From NCBI GenBank assembly GCA_024362935.1, contig JANCRA010000007.1, positions 8,310,503 to 8,374,502 of the forward strand: a DNA stretch of 64,000 bases, in the 5' to 3' direction. This document shows positions 47,871-60,177 of this stretch, piece by piece; the first letter of the stretch is position 1, and every line of letters starts with the position of its first letter. Both the position numbers and the translations under genes were made by a program. The notes under the pieces are model-generated. The model had not been told where the DNA came from and made no database searches. It worked only from the letters and a program-made list of their open reading frames with translations. The stretch is from Setophaga petechia. Taxonomy: Eukaryota; Chordata; Aves; Passeriformes; Parulidae.

Positions 47871-50164
47871 CTTAGATATTATCATGGGCAGGTTGGAATG
47901 CCTTCAGTGAAGTGGAAAGCACGTTTGAATTATGTAACAGTGACTTTTTGACATTTTCACAGGGTGTCTCCATTCTTTCCTCAAATAGACAATAAGTCAA
48001 CAAATTCCTACCAAAAATGCTCACCATGCAAGTAGAACTGCGTGAGGGTTTGAGGGCATGGTCGGGTCAACCCAAAGGACTTGTGTTATTCCACAGTAAC
48101 CCTTGGAACATCTTGTGAATTAACCCTACACTGGGTTAATTTGCCAAATAACAGTACAGTAGGGGTGGTGCCATTTTTCTTTCAGGAATCCTATGCTCAA
48201 GAAAAGCTGTGCAGAGGTGCCAGTGTGAGATCTGTGTTACTCAGCAGAGGGTTAAATCACATTGGACTGGCAATTTTGCTAATGTGGCTGCTGATTAAAC
48301 TGCTAATTTAGCTAATGTAATAGCTTTCAGTTCTGCTGGCCGTGTTCTCCCCACACTGGATACATACATGTTCCTCAATGTGTTATGCATGTACCAGCTG
48401 TTTTTAAATGATGAAGTAAACAGGTTCAGAGCAACTAACTGCACTAGGGATGGAGCCTCTCTTTAATGAACTTTTTTTTGATTATTTGTAAGTAAGGTGG
48501 GCAGGAGTTCAAAAGGTGACTGCAGTCTCAGTTGATTTTTTGAATAAAAGCTCCAAAGTGTCAGGAAAAAAAATGGGATGAGGTTTCTTTGACATATTTT
48601 TTCTTACTGAAGAGAATATTTTAAAAGAAAGAAGGAAAGAAAAAAGGTCTGTAGTGCTTAAAAATTTCTTCTTAATCTTGCCCTCGCTCTTTTGGAGACT
48701 TAAAACCTGATTTGAGGCGTAATCCAGAAAAACACGTCAAGAGGATTTGTTCAAAAGCATACAGTGTGTTGACATCAGCAAACTCTTATTATGGCTGTCA
48801 TGTTCTCTATCCTGAAGCCTCATTCTAATCTCCTGGCAGCATTCAAGCCTGGTGTTTCCATTTTGATTGAATTAATTAGTGGAGTTTAGATGACTCCCCA
48901 AATCTGAAATTGTCAGAATTTTTTTGCAGGGTGTTCTTAAAGGCTATTTTTGCCTTAGTTAATAGCAAGTAGGACATCTGACTGCATTTCTGTATTGTTT
49001 AAATTGAAAATATATGGCCCATTTGGAAGCAGAGAAAATGGTAAACGAGAGCTATATTTATGTACTTATCTTGCCTTTAAAGTTAATCTCCTGTTACTAG
49101 TCTTGAGCCCTTCAGGTTGCCATAGAAACTGCCACAGCCTCCAACTGTGCTTCTCCCAAGACTTAATTGCATTCTGAGTTTCATGTGCTCTCTATTAACT
49201 GCAGCACTGGCAGACACAGGCACGTTGCAGAATGAGCTGAATTAATGGTTCAATATGATGTATGCATTTTTTAATACTATATTTCCATATCCCTTTTCAA
49301 GTTTTTCTTCACCAGCTGGTTAAATTCTTCTGTAACGCACAGTGATATGACAGGGATGGATTCTCTCTGCTGCCACTATATTTAATGTTTTCATGTCTTT
49401 GAGGCCATCAAAGTAGCTGCAAGAGTCATTAGTTTTGAGGACTTGGGGTTTTTTTCCCCTTGGAGAAGTCAGATTTCTCCTGAACTATCTTATCTCTGCT
49501 GAGGTTTTTCTGAGTCCTCTCCTTCACCTCACAAGGCAGCATTGAAGTGCATACCTGCTGTCTCAGTAGCTCTGGTAAGCTTTTGCTGACTCAATGCTCT
49601 TGTACCACATGATTTTTGCTAGATTAGTGTGGGTCACAGGCAATTGTTCAGCCAGGCCTGTTTTTAGGTGGGGAATATAAATTCATTAAAGTAGAAAAGG
49701 AGTATGTCTGTATGCAAGGTTTGATAAGGCTTTTCTGGGAATTATTTATTATGTCCTTGATGAAATTTCTTATCAGAACTGGACTGATAATGTGTTTCAT
49801 TCAACCAGCAGAACAAAATCTCAGAGATTTGGCTTCCCACTTGGCTCTCAGCACAATGATGCTGTCAGTGCAAATACAGGGCTCTTACAGATGCCATTCT
49901 GCTTCCAGTGAGGGTGAACTCATGGAACCAGAGGTTAATACCACTTTGTGCTCATTTAAGTCCAGAACATCCTAGTAAAATTGTAATTCCCACTGTTCTT
50001 TGTCTTGTGCAAAAAGAGAAGAGAAAATGTATCCCTCTGTTAAACCCTCTACCCCAGCTCTGCTTTGCTTGTGTCTCGTGGATAAGAGATGAGGAAGAGG
50101 AGAGGCACCCCTCTTGCACCGTTGCTCTTGGACCCAGGATATTTCTGTACTTGTATTAATGCAG

Positions 50165-50249
50165 GCTCAGAGATGTGCTTTTATCACCAATAGAAAACAC
50201 CCCACAACTGGTGAAAGAACAGAGCAGTGATGCTAAGAAACAGGGCAAG
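50165..50249 (+). CDS. candidate FAM13C exon, unconfirmed
   Basis: 85 bases between an acceptor (ttgtattaatgcag, ending 50164) and a good donor (aag|GTGAGA at 50250). One frame is open and reads LRDVLLSPIENTPQLVKEQ and onward to KKQGK, a composition typical of disordered coding sequence. That frame needs an upstream exon ending in phase 2, while exon 5 ends in phase 0, so a further unseen exon would be required. One weak possibility is at about 44935-44990. It leaves phase 0, which would suit 60131. Confidence 0.22.
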
Positions 50250-50653
50250 GTGAGATCTTACCAACATGTCACCTCATGCTTGTCAATTATGCTTTTAGAC
50301 ACTGGCCTTCTGAAGACAGCTCAAATATATCCTTTTGAATGTTTCAAATATCCTTTAAAATCTGAACTCTTTGCTTATGTTTTTCACGTGGTTCATGTTG
50401 TTTACTCTTTTTGTAATTCTCCATATGTGCTGCTTTTCTTGAATTATGTATTGGTGGTCCCCTATAAAAATCTTTGTAATTAGATCAAGTAAGCAAGGTA
50501 GCTTGTCTGGCCTCAGCCTTATTACAAATATTTCTCTGTGAATTTGTCTGCTAGTTTTAGCTTTTTCAACCAGAAAGAGGAATTGGGAAATGATGAGGTT
50601 ATGACAATATTGTCTGGATAAATCTGAAAGAGTGAAGACAATTTTCCAGTGCT

Positions 50654-50671
50654 CCCCCCCCCCCCCCCCCC
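50654..50671 (+). repeat. C18 homopolymer
   Basis: Eighteen consecutive C. Likely polymorphic in length. Confidence 0.95.
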
Positions 50672-53600
50672 ACTTTCTCTTTGTTTTTTCCCCAGATTCC
50701 TTTTTTCATTAGCTACCTACATTACACTTATTGCCACAACAGAGAGTGCACATTCTGTCTCAGAACGTAAATCTCTTCCAACCCATCTCAGCTTTCCTTT
50801 TCATCTGCTCTGTGAGCTTGCATGTTGAAGAGAGCTGGGTTTCCCTGCCAGCTCTGCTCAAGTTACATTTCCTTGATTGCCCTACAGAATGCCAACCTAT
50901 ATTCTCAAAATCTCTGTGTGCTGAAGATCTTCCTGAAACATTCTAGAAACACTTGCTTTGGGATGGGATTCATTTGGACTTGAATATACAATCAGTATTG
51001 TTTGTTGGCTTCTTGTCATTCTGGAGAAGCCAAAGAGCTGCCATGTTTCAAGTTGTCTGTCTCCACGAGCTCTTTGCAGGCAGTGACAGCACGGTCTCTG
51101 GAGAAAGCTCTGCTTGCACTGTCTCTGCAGGCACTCAGAACAAAGGCCTTGCCCATCAGCTGGACAGCCCAATGTGTCAGCATGTGGAAGTCTTGGCACC
51201 AATTACATGCAGCTCCCAGAAATCCTAAAGGAGAGAAAAGACTCATTAGAAGTCTGAGGTGTGCCAAGAGCAGCTTATTTTACCCCACTGTGGAGTGTAT
51301 TGTGAAAGCTTTTTCACAGAAGCCACAATTTCTTCTGATTTTTGTAGTTGATATTAATTTTAGGATGCTCCCAAGGTGGATTCCTAGTTTCTAGGCTGTT
51401 CTATAGACACATGGCCTCTTTGGAGTACAGATGGATGTTTAGGGTGTCTCTGGGGCCACATTAGCCTGTGCAGTTCTGGCTGGGGATTGAAGCGCTTTCT
51501 TGCAGAGAGCACTCGCTGTGCTTTGCTTTCCCTGCCCCGCCAAACACTTGTCTTCAGGCACCTGCTGCTCATCCTTCCTTCCCTTCCCCATCCTGTGGGA
51601 GAAAACTGACTCACAGCTGGCTGTGTGCATCACCCACAGGTGACAAAGAGCAGGGATGCTGCTTCCTCTCAGCCTGTGTGCCCCTCTTGGGCATTCGAGG
51701 CACGGTGCTGCTCTGGGATGTTTGGGTTGGAAGCCTGGCTGCTCCTGGGAGCAGGGGAGAGGAGCAGTGCAAGCTGCTGGCAGAGCTCAGGGAGAGGGAT
51801 TTCAGCCAGGCTGCTGACAGTGGAAGGATTGCACCTGGTCACTGACTTGCTACTTTGGGTTCAGCTCCTACCCTTGCTCCTCAGTACAAGAAAGGGTGGA
51901 GTAAAATTTGGGTTTTGACTAAACAGGGGGCACTGCTGAAGAGGTTCATACATATCTCAGGCAAATATTCCCACTGGAACATGGAGAAGCACTGGGAAGG
52001 GGATGTATAGGTTTGTCCAGTCGTTCTCTTGAGTTCAAAGCACTTTATTTTTTTAAAAATTTATTGCGCTAAATACAGATTTGCTCTAGCACATACAGAG
52101 CAAGATGAGGTGACACTGGGTCGAATGTAGGCTCTGTAGGGCTAAACATTTAAAATTCCTGAAATCTAGGTGTGCTACTTACTTTCAATGTTATTTATAT
52201 CTCTCTACTTCTCATTTGTGCCTCCAGAATCACTCCCCAGTGAAAATTCTGTTTTTTGTTTTAACCCTGCTCACCTCAGTGGCCATTTAGCAGAAGGTTC
52301 CACCTATGAGTCAACTAAATGGGTCATTTTGTGTGTCCTTGCATGGCAGGCAGTGGAACTGTGCATGGGCTCTATTAATATCTGTTCTTACATAAACAGA
52401 AACAATTTTATTCAGTTCTGCAGCTAATGAAGCACTGTGGGAACAAGACAGCCAAAATCTTGGGAATTACTGTACAAGGAAGAATTTCAGTGTTTCTTGG
52501 CAAAAGCCGCCTATGCTCAAGGCTTTCTTGGTAAGAGCCAACAGTAACAAGGTCTTATTCTGAACAGGAGTCTAAATAAACAGAATTTTTCTGCCTTTTT
52601 TGAAAGCTCACACACAGAAATCCCAAAGTTTATTTCAAAGAAGGCCAAATTTTTTATCTAGTTACAGCCACATACTCAATTTTGGGGAGGGGATCTAATG
52701 AAAGGAAAGAGGAATTGGAGTTCCAAATGGAAGATTTATGGAAAATTCTCATTTCTTTATTTACTTTGAAATACTTAGAGGATGGACATAGGGGGTTTTT
52801 TTTCTCAGTTTTCTGTCTGTTGATTTTTTTAACATAGAAAGATAAATCTGGAAAACATACGATGATGACTTAGAAATAATTGGTTTACTAACATCAGTTA
52901 CTATCAAAGTTTTATATAAAATAGCTACAGAGGTGGCTGAATTGCTATGGATAATCATATATAAAAATGCCTTTTTGGGGGCTATAATAGAAACATTAGC
53001 TGGCATTAGATTTGCAAAGTCATAACTTCTAAATGCCCTTAGTTTTTATTTTTAACATTTATATTGAATTTAAATAGTGAATTCAAACTTGTGTTTGGAA
53101 GGTCAGTATCTGCAATGCTGTGTCATGTGCAGGTGAGCCCACAGCCTCAGCTGTCTGTCTGGTGCACTCAGGTGCAGCAATGTGGGGAACTCTCTTTGCC
53201 AGTGGTTTCCTAGCTGGGCTGAGCACTGGGAGCTCTGTGAATGTGCTGTCAGCACAGAGACTCTGCCTGCTAAGCTGGAACCAGCACAAATTCCATTTGC
53301 TGCTTTGTCTCAAGGGGTGCTACTTCAAAGGTGTCTTTGGTTTCCAGAGACTGCCTCTGGCTGGATAATATTTCAGTATAAAGATAACATCATCAGAGAT
53401 AAGAATAAGGAAATGATGAATGATCCTGTTTATTCTTGGGTTATTGCTGTTTGTTTTCCCCGGGCTGGAAGATACAGTTAAGAGGAATTTCAGAAGGAAA
53501 TCTTGCATACTAAATCTGCTGCAGAGCTGGCAGGAACTGATAGAAGAGAGGGCAGGGCTCTGCCTTAAATCCTTCTCCTTTGTGCATTTTCCTCCCCCTT

Positions 53601-55837
53601 CCTTGGTGAAATCCTGTCTTCAGCCACCTCTATCTTTCTGTTTTAATAACATGCTGCAGTAGGAATCTCAGGCTGATGGGGAAAATGTGAGCCAGTGTAT
53701 CTGCAGTGCAGAGAAAGCAGACCCTGTTTCCCTTGGCCTGTTTTCCATTTCCCAGCTCCCAGTATGTCTTTATAGCATCAGTGGAAATATTAGCAGGAAA
53801 CCAAGCAATCACTGCTGAATGCACTGATCTGCACAATTAGTCTTCAAATAAATCAGGATGGCTGCTCAATCTTTTACATTCAGTGCACATGGCGAGAGCT
53901 GAGGTGTAACAAGGCCATTTGATGAGACCTGCATACAAAAGCAACAGTAAAGGAGACACCAATCTGCAGAACAAAACTGAAAAAAATTCCTACCATATGT
54001 TCAGCACCAGTGAGAAAAATGAGCCATTTATTCCCCGGTCCAAAAGTAAGTTTATAACTCTCTTTATGAACTTGTTTTTCTGGATCCAAACGTAATAAAA
54101 TGCAACCCATAATTTGTTAACTGCTCACAATTGCACCTGACTGCATGAAAAATATTTCTGAGGTCTTGCAAGAGCCTGTAAGAATCAAAGAAGGACCAAA
54201 AAGCACAAAGAAACTCACAATAATAAAACAATTAAAAGGCAATAACTTTTAAAATAATCGACAAAGTATTTAAATTAAGAAATAATCTCAATTCCCATTT
54301 CCTGGGAATGTGCACTGTGCAAGGAAATAGAAGGTAATTATGCTAAGAAGACCTGTGGTAAAATCTTTAATTATAATCATTCAGAGAGAAGTTAATTAAA
54401 AGTACATCTTTAATGTAGCAGAATAGTTTTCCCCACATGCCACCATTTGGGACCGACTCTCTTCTGCCCTCTCTGTTATTTAACTCAAATAGTTACAAAT
54501 AGCTCTGAATGCAGTTCTAATTTTCTCTTATCTGCTGAACAATGGCTTGTGTTCCAGGAGGGGTTGTGCAGAAGGCTGTAGACTTTTCTTTTTGCAGGAA
54601 AAGAAATAACGCCTCTCAATCCTTATTGCTGTGTAAAGAAGTTACAGGAGTAACTGCAAAATTTGAATTTACAAGTTTCCTGGGAGCTGGCCTCAGCCTT
54701 TTTGCTCCTGTTTTCCACCCCCATGCGGATCCCAGGTGCGCTGGGCAGGACTGATGTCCCTGTTGGTGGTCAGTGTGCTGACACTCCTGGCTCCAGCAGC
54801 TGCTGCTCTGGCACTGCACTCACAGCACCTGCCACCCTGCCTGAGCTCCGTGGGGTTTGGAAATAATGTGAGAAAATAGCAGGTGGACATGGAGGTGTAA
54901 GCACAGCAGTGCAGATGAGGTCTGGTGATGAAGGTGGTTTCCAAATGCCCAGCAGGTTAACGCTGCTTTTCCTTAAAGGGGGAACTGAGGTAGCAGTGCC
55001 TACCTGCATGGAGAGCAATGTCAGGCTCCCACAGCTTTTTGGTAACTAACCACAGACTATGAAGGACAGCAGAGAGGATTTTCTCCAGATTTTTTTTCCA
55101 GATGTGACTTAAGAGTTTCTCAAAAGGTGGAAAGCTGATGGGCAGTGCAGTACCTTGAAAAATCTGTGTGGTAGGAATGTACTCCCTGTCCAGACTCTCT
55201 TCTGTATGATACGTCCACGCCCAAATATTTGGCATGTATGTTTTGGTGTTTGGTGGTTTTTGGTCTTTAAGCAATGAAATTTGTTTCCAATGCATTTCTA
55301 TATCTCTTTCCCAAACTAGGCTGCACGAAATTATTGCTAATGGGGGTCATGTTTCATTTAGCTACAGGTTTCCCAAATTAGACTTTAGCTTATGGTGTTC
55401 AAAACCAAATCAGCCCTTCCACTGTGGCAGTTGTCCATGTTTCTGGCTCACAAACCCAAACCAGTAGTGAAATGCATCCTCTATCTGCTCCTTGCCCCTG
55501 AAAAGTCAGTGCTAATGACCACAATAAGACAATTCAATTCTGAAGCTTCTAGGTGATACATTAGGAAGAACTTTTCAAAAGAGACTGACTGAAAGAGAAG
55601 GGTTAGAGCTCCTGAGTCTCCAAAATGTTTGTGCAGCAGGCAGTGTGCCAAAGCAATTGTGTGCTCTGAGGCCACGTGTCAGCTGGAACTTGAGGGAGGT
55701 GGAGAGCTGACTTTGAGGCTGGCTCGAAGAGGAATTGAACAGGACAAACACTTCCACCCTGCACAGGTTTTATTTTCAAGCTGATGTGCAGTAGATACTT
55801 GAAAGCTGCTCATTAGAAGTCTGTGAAGAACTGGAAG

Positions 55838-55878
55838 TGCCCAATAAAATCAATACAACAAATTGATTTTATTGGGCA
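55838..55878. repeat. perfect inverted repeat, 17-bp arms, 7-base loop
   Basis: The left arm tgcccaataaaatcaat (55838-55854) and its exact complement attgattttattgggca (55862-55878) enclose acaacaa. AATAAA hexamers occur on both strands of the stem. No transposon ends or coding sequence were recognised around it. Confidence 0.85.
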
Positions 55879-58126
55879 AAGCAGCCCCTCTGGAGGTGCT
55901 TTCTGAGCACCAGAGGGAAGTGGCATCGCAGGGCTCCCTGTGGCAGGTCTGGGTTGGGGCAGGGAGGAGCCAGGCCAGAGCAGTAAGGTAATATATCCAA
56001 ATGGAGGTTTTAATATGCAGCAAACAACAAGTAAAAAATTGAAAAATTACTATAGACACATTTAATCAGGATAATTGGAAAGCTATTTTAGGAGTTCAGT
56101 CTGCATTACCCAGCTCAGTGTAGAGAAATGTTCACAGTCGTATATCAGTTGCAAGAGTTGATAACACAGTGAGTGATTGCCTGGTTTTTATCAGCTCTCA
56201 GAATGAAATTTTTCAAGTTAAAAGCAGATGTTTCTGTTAAAAGAAAAAACATCTAAACATTTAGGCAATGGGAGCTTTTACAAACTGTCCACAAAATTAA
56301 AAATAAGAATATGTCATTAAATTTTTGTCAACTGTGGTAACATCAGGCTGCTGGTAATTTCTGTTCTAGAAAAAATGGACTAATATGTCTGGCCTTAGAA
56401 TGAGGGAGAAGGCCCAGTCAAAACCTAATGCTTCTGCCTCTACTGATTTTCAATATTCTGTTCAAAATATCCATTAATAAATATTGACATTAAAGGCTTA
56501 AGGAATTGTCATAGTGAATACTTAAGTATCTTTCATTTCAAGGTATGATTGTACTAATCTGTTTCTGTCATAGGGTTTTTCTTTGGTAAAATTACATTTT
56601 TCAACATTACATATATTTCTTAAGGATAAAATGAATATCTCTGCTCCAAATCTCCTAGGTTCTGTTTAAGAGGTGAGCTCTCAACAGCAAATAGAACACT
56701 AATTTTTCATCCTGCTTAAAATGGAGATAAAATGTTTCAGTTTAGTAGTAGAGGTATAGGTTATGTTTGTAAGGTACACCTCACTTTCCTTCATGGTAAA
56801 ACAGTTCAGCTCACAACTTCTTGCTGGTTCACTAGCAAGATATTTATTACCATTGTAAATTTATTTAATACCTTCTTGATGTTACATGACCTCAGATTAT
56901 TAAATGTCTATCAGATATAATAATAGCCTTCAAAGAGCATAATAAAATGAAACATCTGTAACAGTGCTACTGGGAACTGCAACATAATCTCAATATAAAA
57001 ATGTGAAATTGAAGTTTTTAGGAATTCTTGTGTGTTACATACTCACAGAAGATGCATTAATAAAATTAATACATGTATTGTTTAGCTCTGTTCCACTTTG
57101 GGAGGAAAATTCCAGCTCCTGGTTCTAGGAAGTGCCAAGATAGCTGCAGAGCAGCTGAAAAAAAAAATCAGATATTGAAAAGAAATATCAGATTTCCTAT
57201 ACCTTTAAGAAGCCCATTGTTTTCTGTCTGCAGTATGTGAACTCTCAAAAGTTGTTTTAATAAATTACCACATAGGTGTGCTCACAGTGGTTCATATTGC
57301 TATGAATTTTGACATACTATATTCAGAAATGTGTGCAGCCTTTCTTTGAAACTTGGTGTTATATCTTCTCTCTCAACAGTGCTTTTATAATTATTTTCTT
57401 TTAATAGGAACCCAGAAAAACATTTGCCATAGCACAGTTTAGCAGAATGAACTTAAGGTGTCATGCCCAAAACACCATGGGGAAAATTTCATGTTATAAG
57501 GGTGTGCATTTTTAAAAAGTACTAGCTTATCTTTAAATACTCTTGCCACTGAAGAGGATGGTTTTGGGGCTCCAGGCTGGTGTTTTTGTGTAAGTAGATG
57601 CTGTAAAAAAAGGTGCCCTCATTGCACTGTGCTGATTGAAATTATCTTTTTCCATTGCAGTTTTTCACTTAGAACAGTACTATTAAACAAATGGCTTTTT
57701 TCCAGTGTGTTTTACCCTCCATTCAAAGAGAAGTTTGGTTAAATGTGATATGCAAGCAGCTTTGTGAATCATCCTGCACTGGGTTAGCCATTAGTGAAAG
57801 ATGTAAAAATTTAGACTCAAAGCCTAACTTAAAAATGGAAAGGAAAAATAATCATTGTGTTTTTGTGTCCTTATCAGACATAAAATGTTTATTTTTCAGA
57901 TGTGTTCTTTTCTGCGACTCCATATTCCTTGGCTGCAAGGGATGTATATTTAAATTTTGAATGAATTGTTAATTACAGCATTTTTTACACTAACTAGCTG
58001 CAAAGATCCCTGGAGAAATCTCAGTTTTTCTGCAGAAATCCATGTGAGATTAAAAACCAGTGATGTGTGTTTAGGGTGCAGTGATGCTGTGTGTGCTATG
58101 TGTTCATAGCTGTGCCACTTCCACAG

Positions 58127-58186
58127 AAAGTTTATTTTCTTTGTTAGTGTTGTAAAGTTTATTTTCTTTGTTGGTGCTGTAAAGTT
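58127..58186 (+). repeat. 27-bp tandem duplication
   Basis: aaagtttattttctttgtt followed by agtgttgt (58127-58153) is repeated with two changes at 58154-58180, and a third copy starts aaagtt. Confidence 0.9.
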
Positions 58187-59688
58187 CAGGAGGGAAACAG
58201 TGCCTCTTGTCCAAAGGGTTCCAGTGAAGACCATGCACTAATTAAAAGCTGATCTTTCTAGAGGGAATTTGAACAAAAATAATGCTGACTCTCTAACCTA
58301 GGGGAACTGCAGCCACTGCAGGGGAAAGGGGATCATAAATCCTTAGCATAAATCCCCAGATGTTTAACAGAATGTTGGAGCAAGTCCAGAGTAAAAGAAG
58401 GCAGCTGGGTGGGGTGGGATGAAATGCACTCACTTATGGGAGTTTGCAGGGGCCATTCCTGGGTTTAGGATTTTAGAACAACCCAGGACAGAAGAGCCCT
58501 TGGGAATTCCTGAGGAGGAGTTTTCCTTGCCCCAGAGTGTCTGCAGTGCTCAGACAGTTGTATTGGCTGGTAAATCCAGCACACTGTGGTGCTGGAAAGG
58601 GAGAAGTTGTACTTTTGGGTGGCAGGATAAAAAATTGCAATCTCTTATTTACAGTCAGGAAACATATAGTGAAAATGGGATTCATGTGCATGTATTAGGG
58701 TAGGAAAGCAAAGAAAAAAGATGAAGAGACTTGGTGTTCTAGGTGGGCATTCTCACGTGCCAGCCATTGATCTGAGAGCTCTTGAGCTCATTATCTTTCT
58801 TTTCAGCTGAGCATAATCAGCATTAGGATTGTAAGTGAAGGGAAATTCTGTAGTTCAGCGTTGTGCATGAAATTCCACTTGGCAGGCACTAAGTGCTTTG
58901 TGTGTGTGTAAGATTTGGGCCTTGCTTTATTTGACAAGGCAGTTCAGGGCTTGCCAGCCTGCTTAGTATACTGAAGCTCTTGGAATTAGGCACTTGTCTA
59001 ATTCCTAGGCACTGTTTCCCTGACTTGGGACTAAACCAGAAGTTTTACATTTCCATGATAATTATTCTAAGGTTACTTGAGGCTTGATCAAGGTTACTTG
59101 ATCACTTTTTGTGCATGACAAGTTCTTCCTGAGCAGCTCTGATTGGGTAAGGCTTTTTCCTTGCTATGTAATAACCACATGGCAGATGTAATTGCAATAA
59201 CACTTTTGTGTCTATACTGCAACCTGGTGAATATTTGGAATTTTCTATTTTTCTAGCAGAGTCAGGAAAAATCAGAAAGAACGAAAGGAGAAAAAGTGAG
59301 AAGGGTGTCAAAACTAGAACAGATTTTCCAGTTTCTATTTTACATGGTTTACTGTCAGGGGTTCAAATAACACAGGACCTGATTCAAAACTCTGTTATCT
59401 CTAAAATTTAAAATAGCACCACTGAGGTCCTTCAAAGGGAAAATGAAGCTTAACCTTAAATGACAAAATCTCCAGTTGGTTTGGGGAGAGACTTTTAAAA
59501 CCATTCCTATTTGGCTACTTTGGTGTTTCTTAGAGATGTCTCCTGTATTCACCTATGAGCTCTTGCTGTTTTATGTTTGTATCTTCCATTTGCCATAATA
59601 TTCACTATCATAGCTCTTATATTGTGTGAAATTGTGGGTACCCTGAGCAGAAGGGAATTTAATACATGGAAGGCATGACATTTTTGAT

Positions 59689-59925
59689 GTCCTCTGACCC
59701 TTTGGATGCCTGTAAGTGACCACTCGACCTTTTCTGTTACCTCTGACCACACGGGTGACCTTTGAGCTCTGGATGACCTCTGACCTTTTGGCAACATTTT
59801 GAGCCCATTCTGACCTTTCAGTAACCTTTGATTCTGCAAGACCATTTGTCCTCTTGCAGTGACCTTTGACCCAGGATGACATCAGAACTTTGGGGATGAC
59901 CTTTGACTCCTGAATGACCTCTAGT
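59689..59925. repeat. degenerate tandem array of DR1-type nuclear-receptor motifs
   Basis: A TGACCTYTGACC-like core recurs about every 17-22 bases. The best copies are 59774-59786 (TGACCTCTGACCT, two perfect AGGTCA half-sites one base apart on the other strand), 59860-59872 (TGACCTTTGACCC), 59897-59909 and 59756-59768. Weaker copies lie near 59689, 59717, 59738, 59811, 59822, 59877 and 59915. The spacing suggests an old minisatellite with an approximately 18-20 bp unit. The 98- and 143-codon minus-strand open frames across it are translations of the repeat, not genes. Confidence 0.75.
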
Positions 59926-60130
59926 ATGTGTTCAATTAGAGTTCTGTTAGCATGTCCAGCTCCTGCACCAGGACTGAGGTCTTGACTACAAGAACATTGC
60001 AAATGCTAAGAAGAGCCAGAAGTGCTGTTTATCCTCCCAAAAATAGCTAAGAAAGAACAAGTGAGCAGTGACCAAACTGGTCTGGAATTGAAATCCAGCT
60101 TTGTACATTCTGTTTCTCCTCTCTACACAG

Positions 60131-60177
60131 GCAAGCAACACAGAAGATGCAGGAGGGGATGAACTCACATTGTTAAG
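60131..60177 (+). CDS. FAM13C: probable FAM13C-like coding exon after the RhoGAP domain
   Basis: 47 bases between a very strong acceptor (tctgtttctcctctctacacag, ending 60130) and a donor GTAGGA at 60178. Only one frame is open, and it is the one that continues in phase from the exon ending at 38007. It reads ASNTEDAGGDELTLLR, an acidic, disordered-looking linker, and leaves phase 2. I have no homology match for this segment, so the call rests on splice sites, phase and composition. Confidence 0.5.

Larger units (their letters stand above)
38008..60130 (+). other. FAM13C: long FAM13C intron(s) after the RhoGAP exons
   Basis: Twenty-two kilobases of mostly AT-rich, repeat-poor DNA. It contains a T/G-rich low-complexity block (42260-42360), a CpG-bearing patch (43770-44100), two CR1 remnants (47555-47700, 47776-47870), a C18 run (50654-50671), a perfect hairpin (55838-55878), a 27-bp duplication (58127-58186) and the DR1-like array (59689-59925). 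A possible extra exon lies at 50165-50249. No other gene was recognised on either strand. Confidence 0.6.

Noticed and set aside
59571..60002. 143-codon minus-strand open frame with internally repetitive peptide
   Set aside because: It translates the degenerate DR1-like tandem array. The repeat explains both its length and its repetitive residues, and it has no splice or start context.
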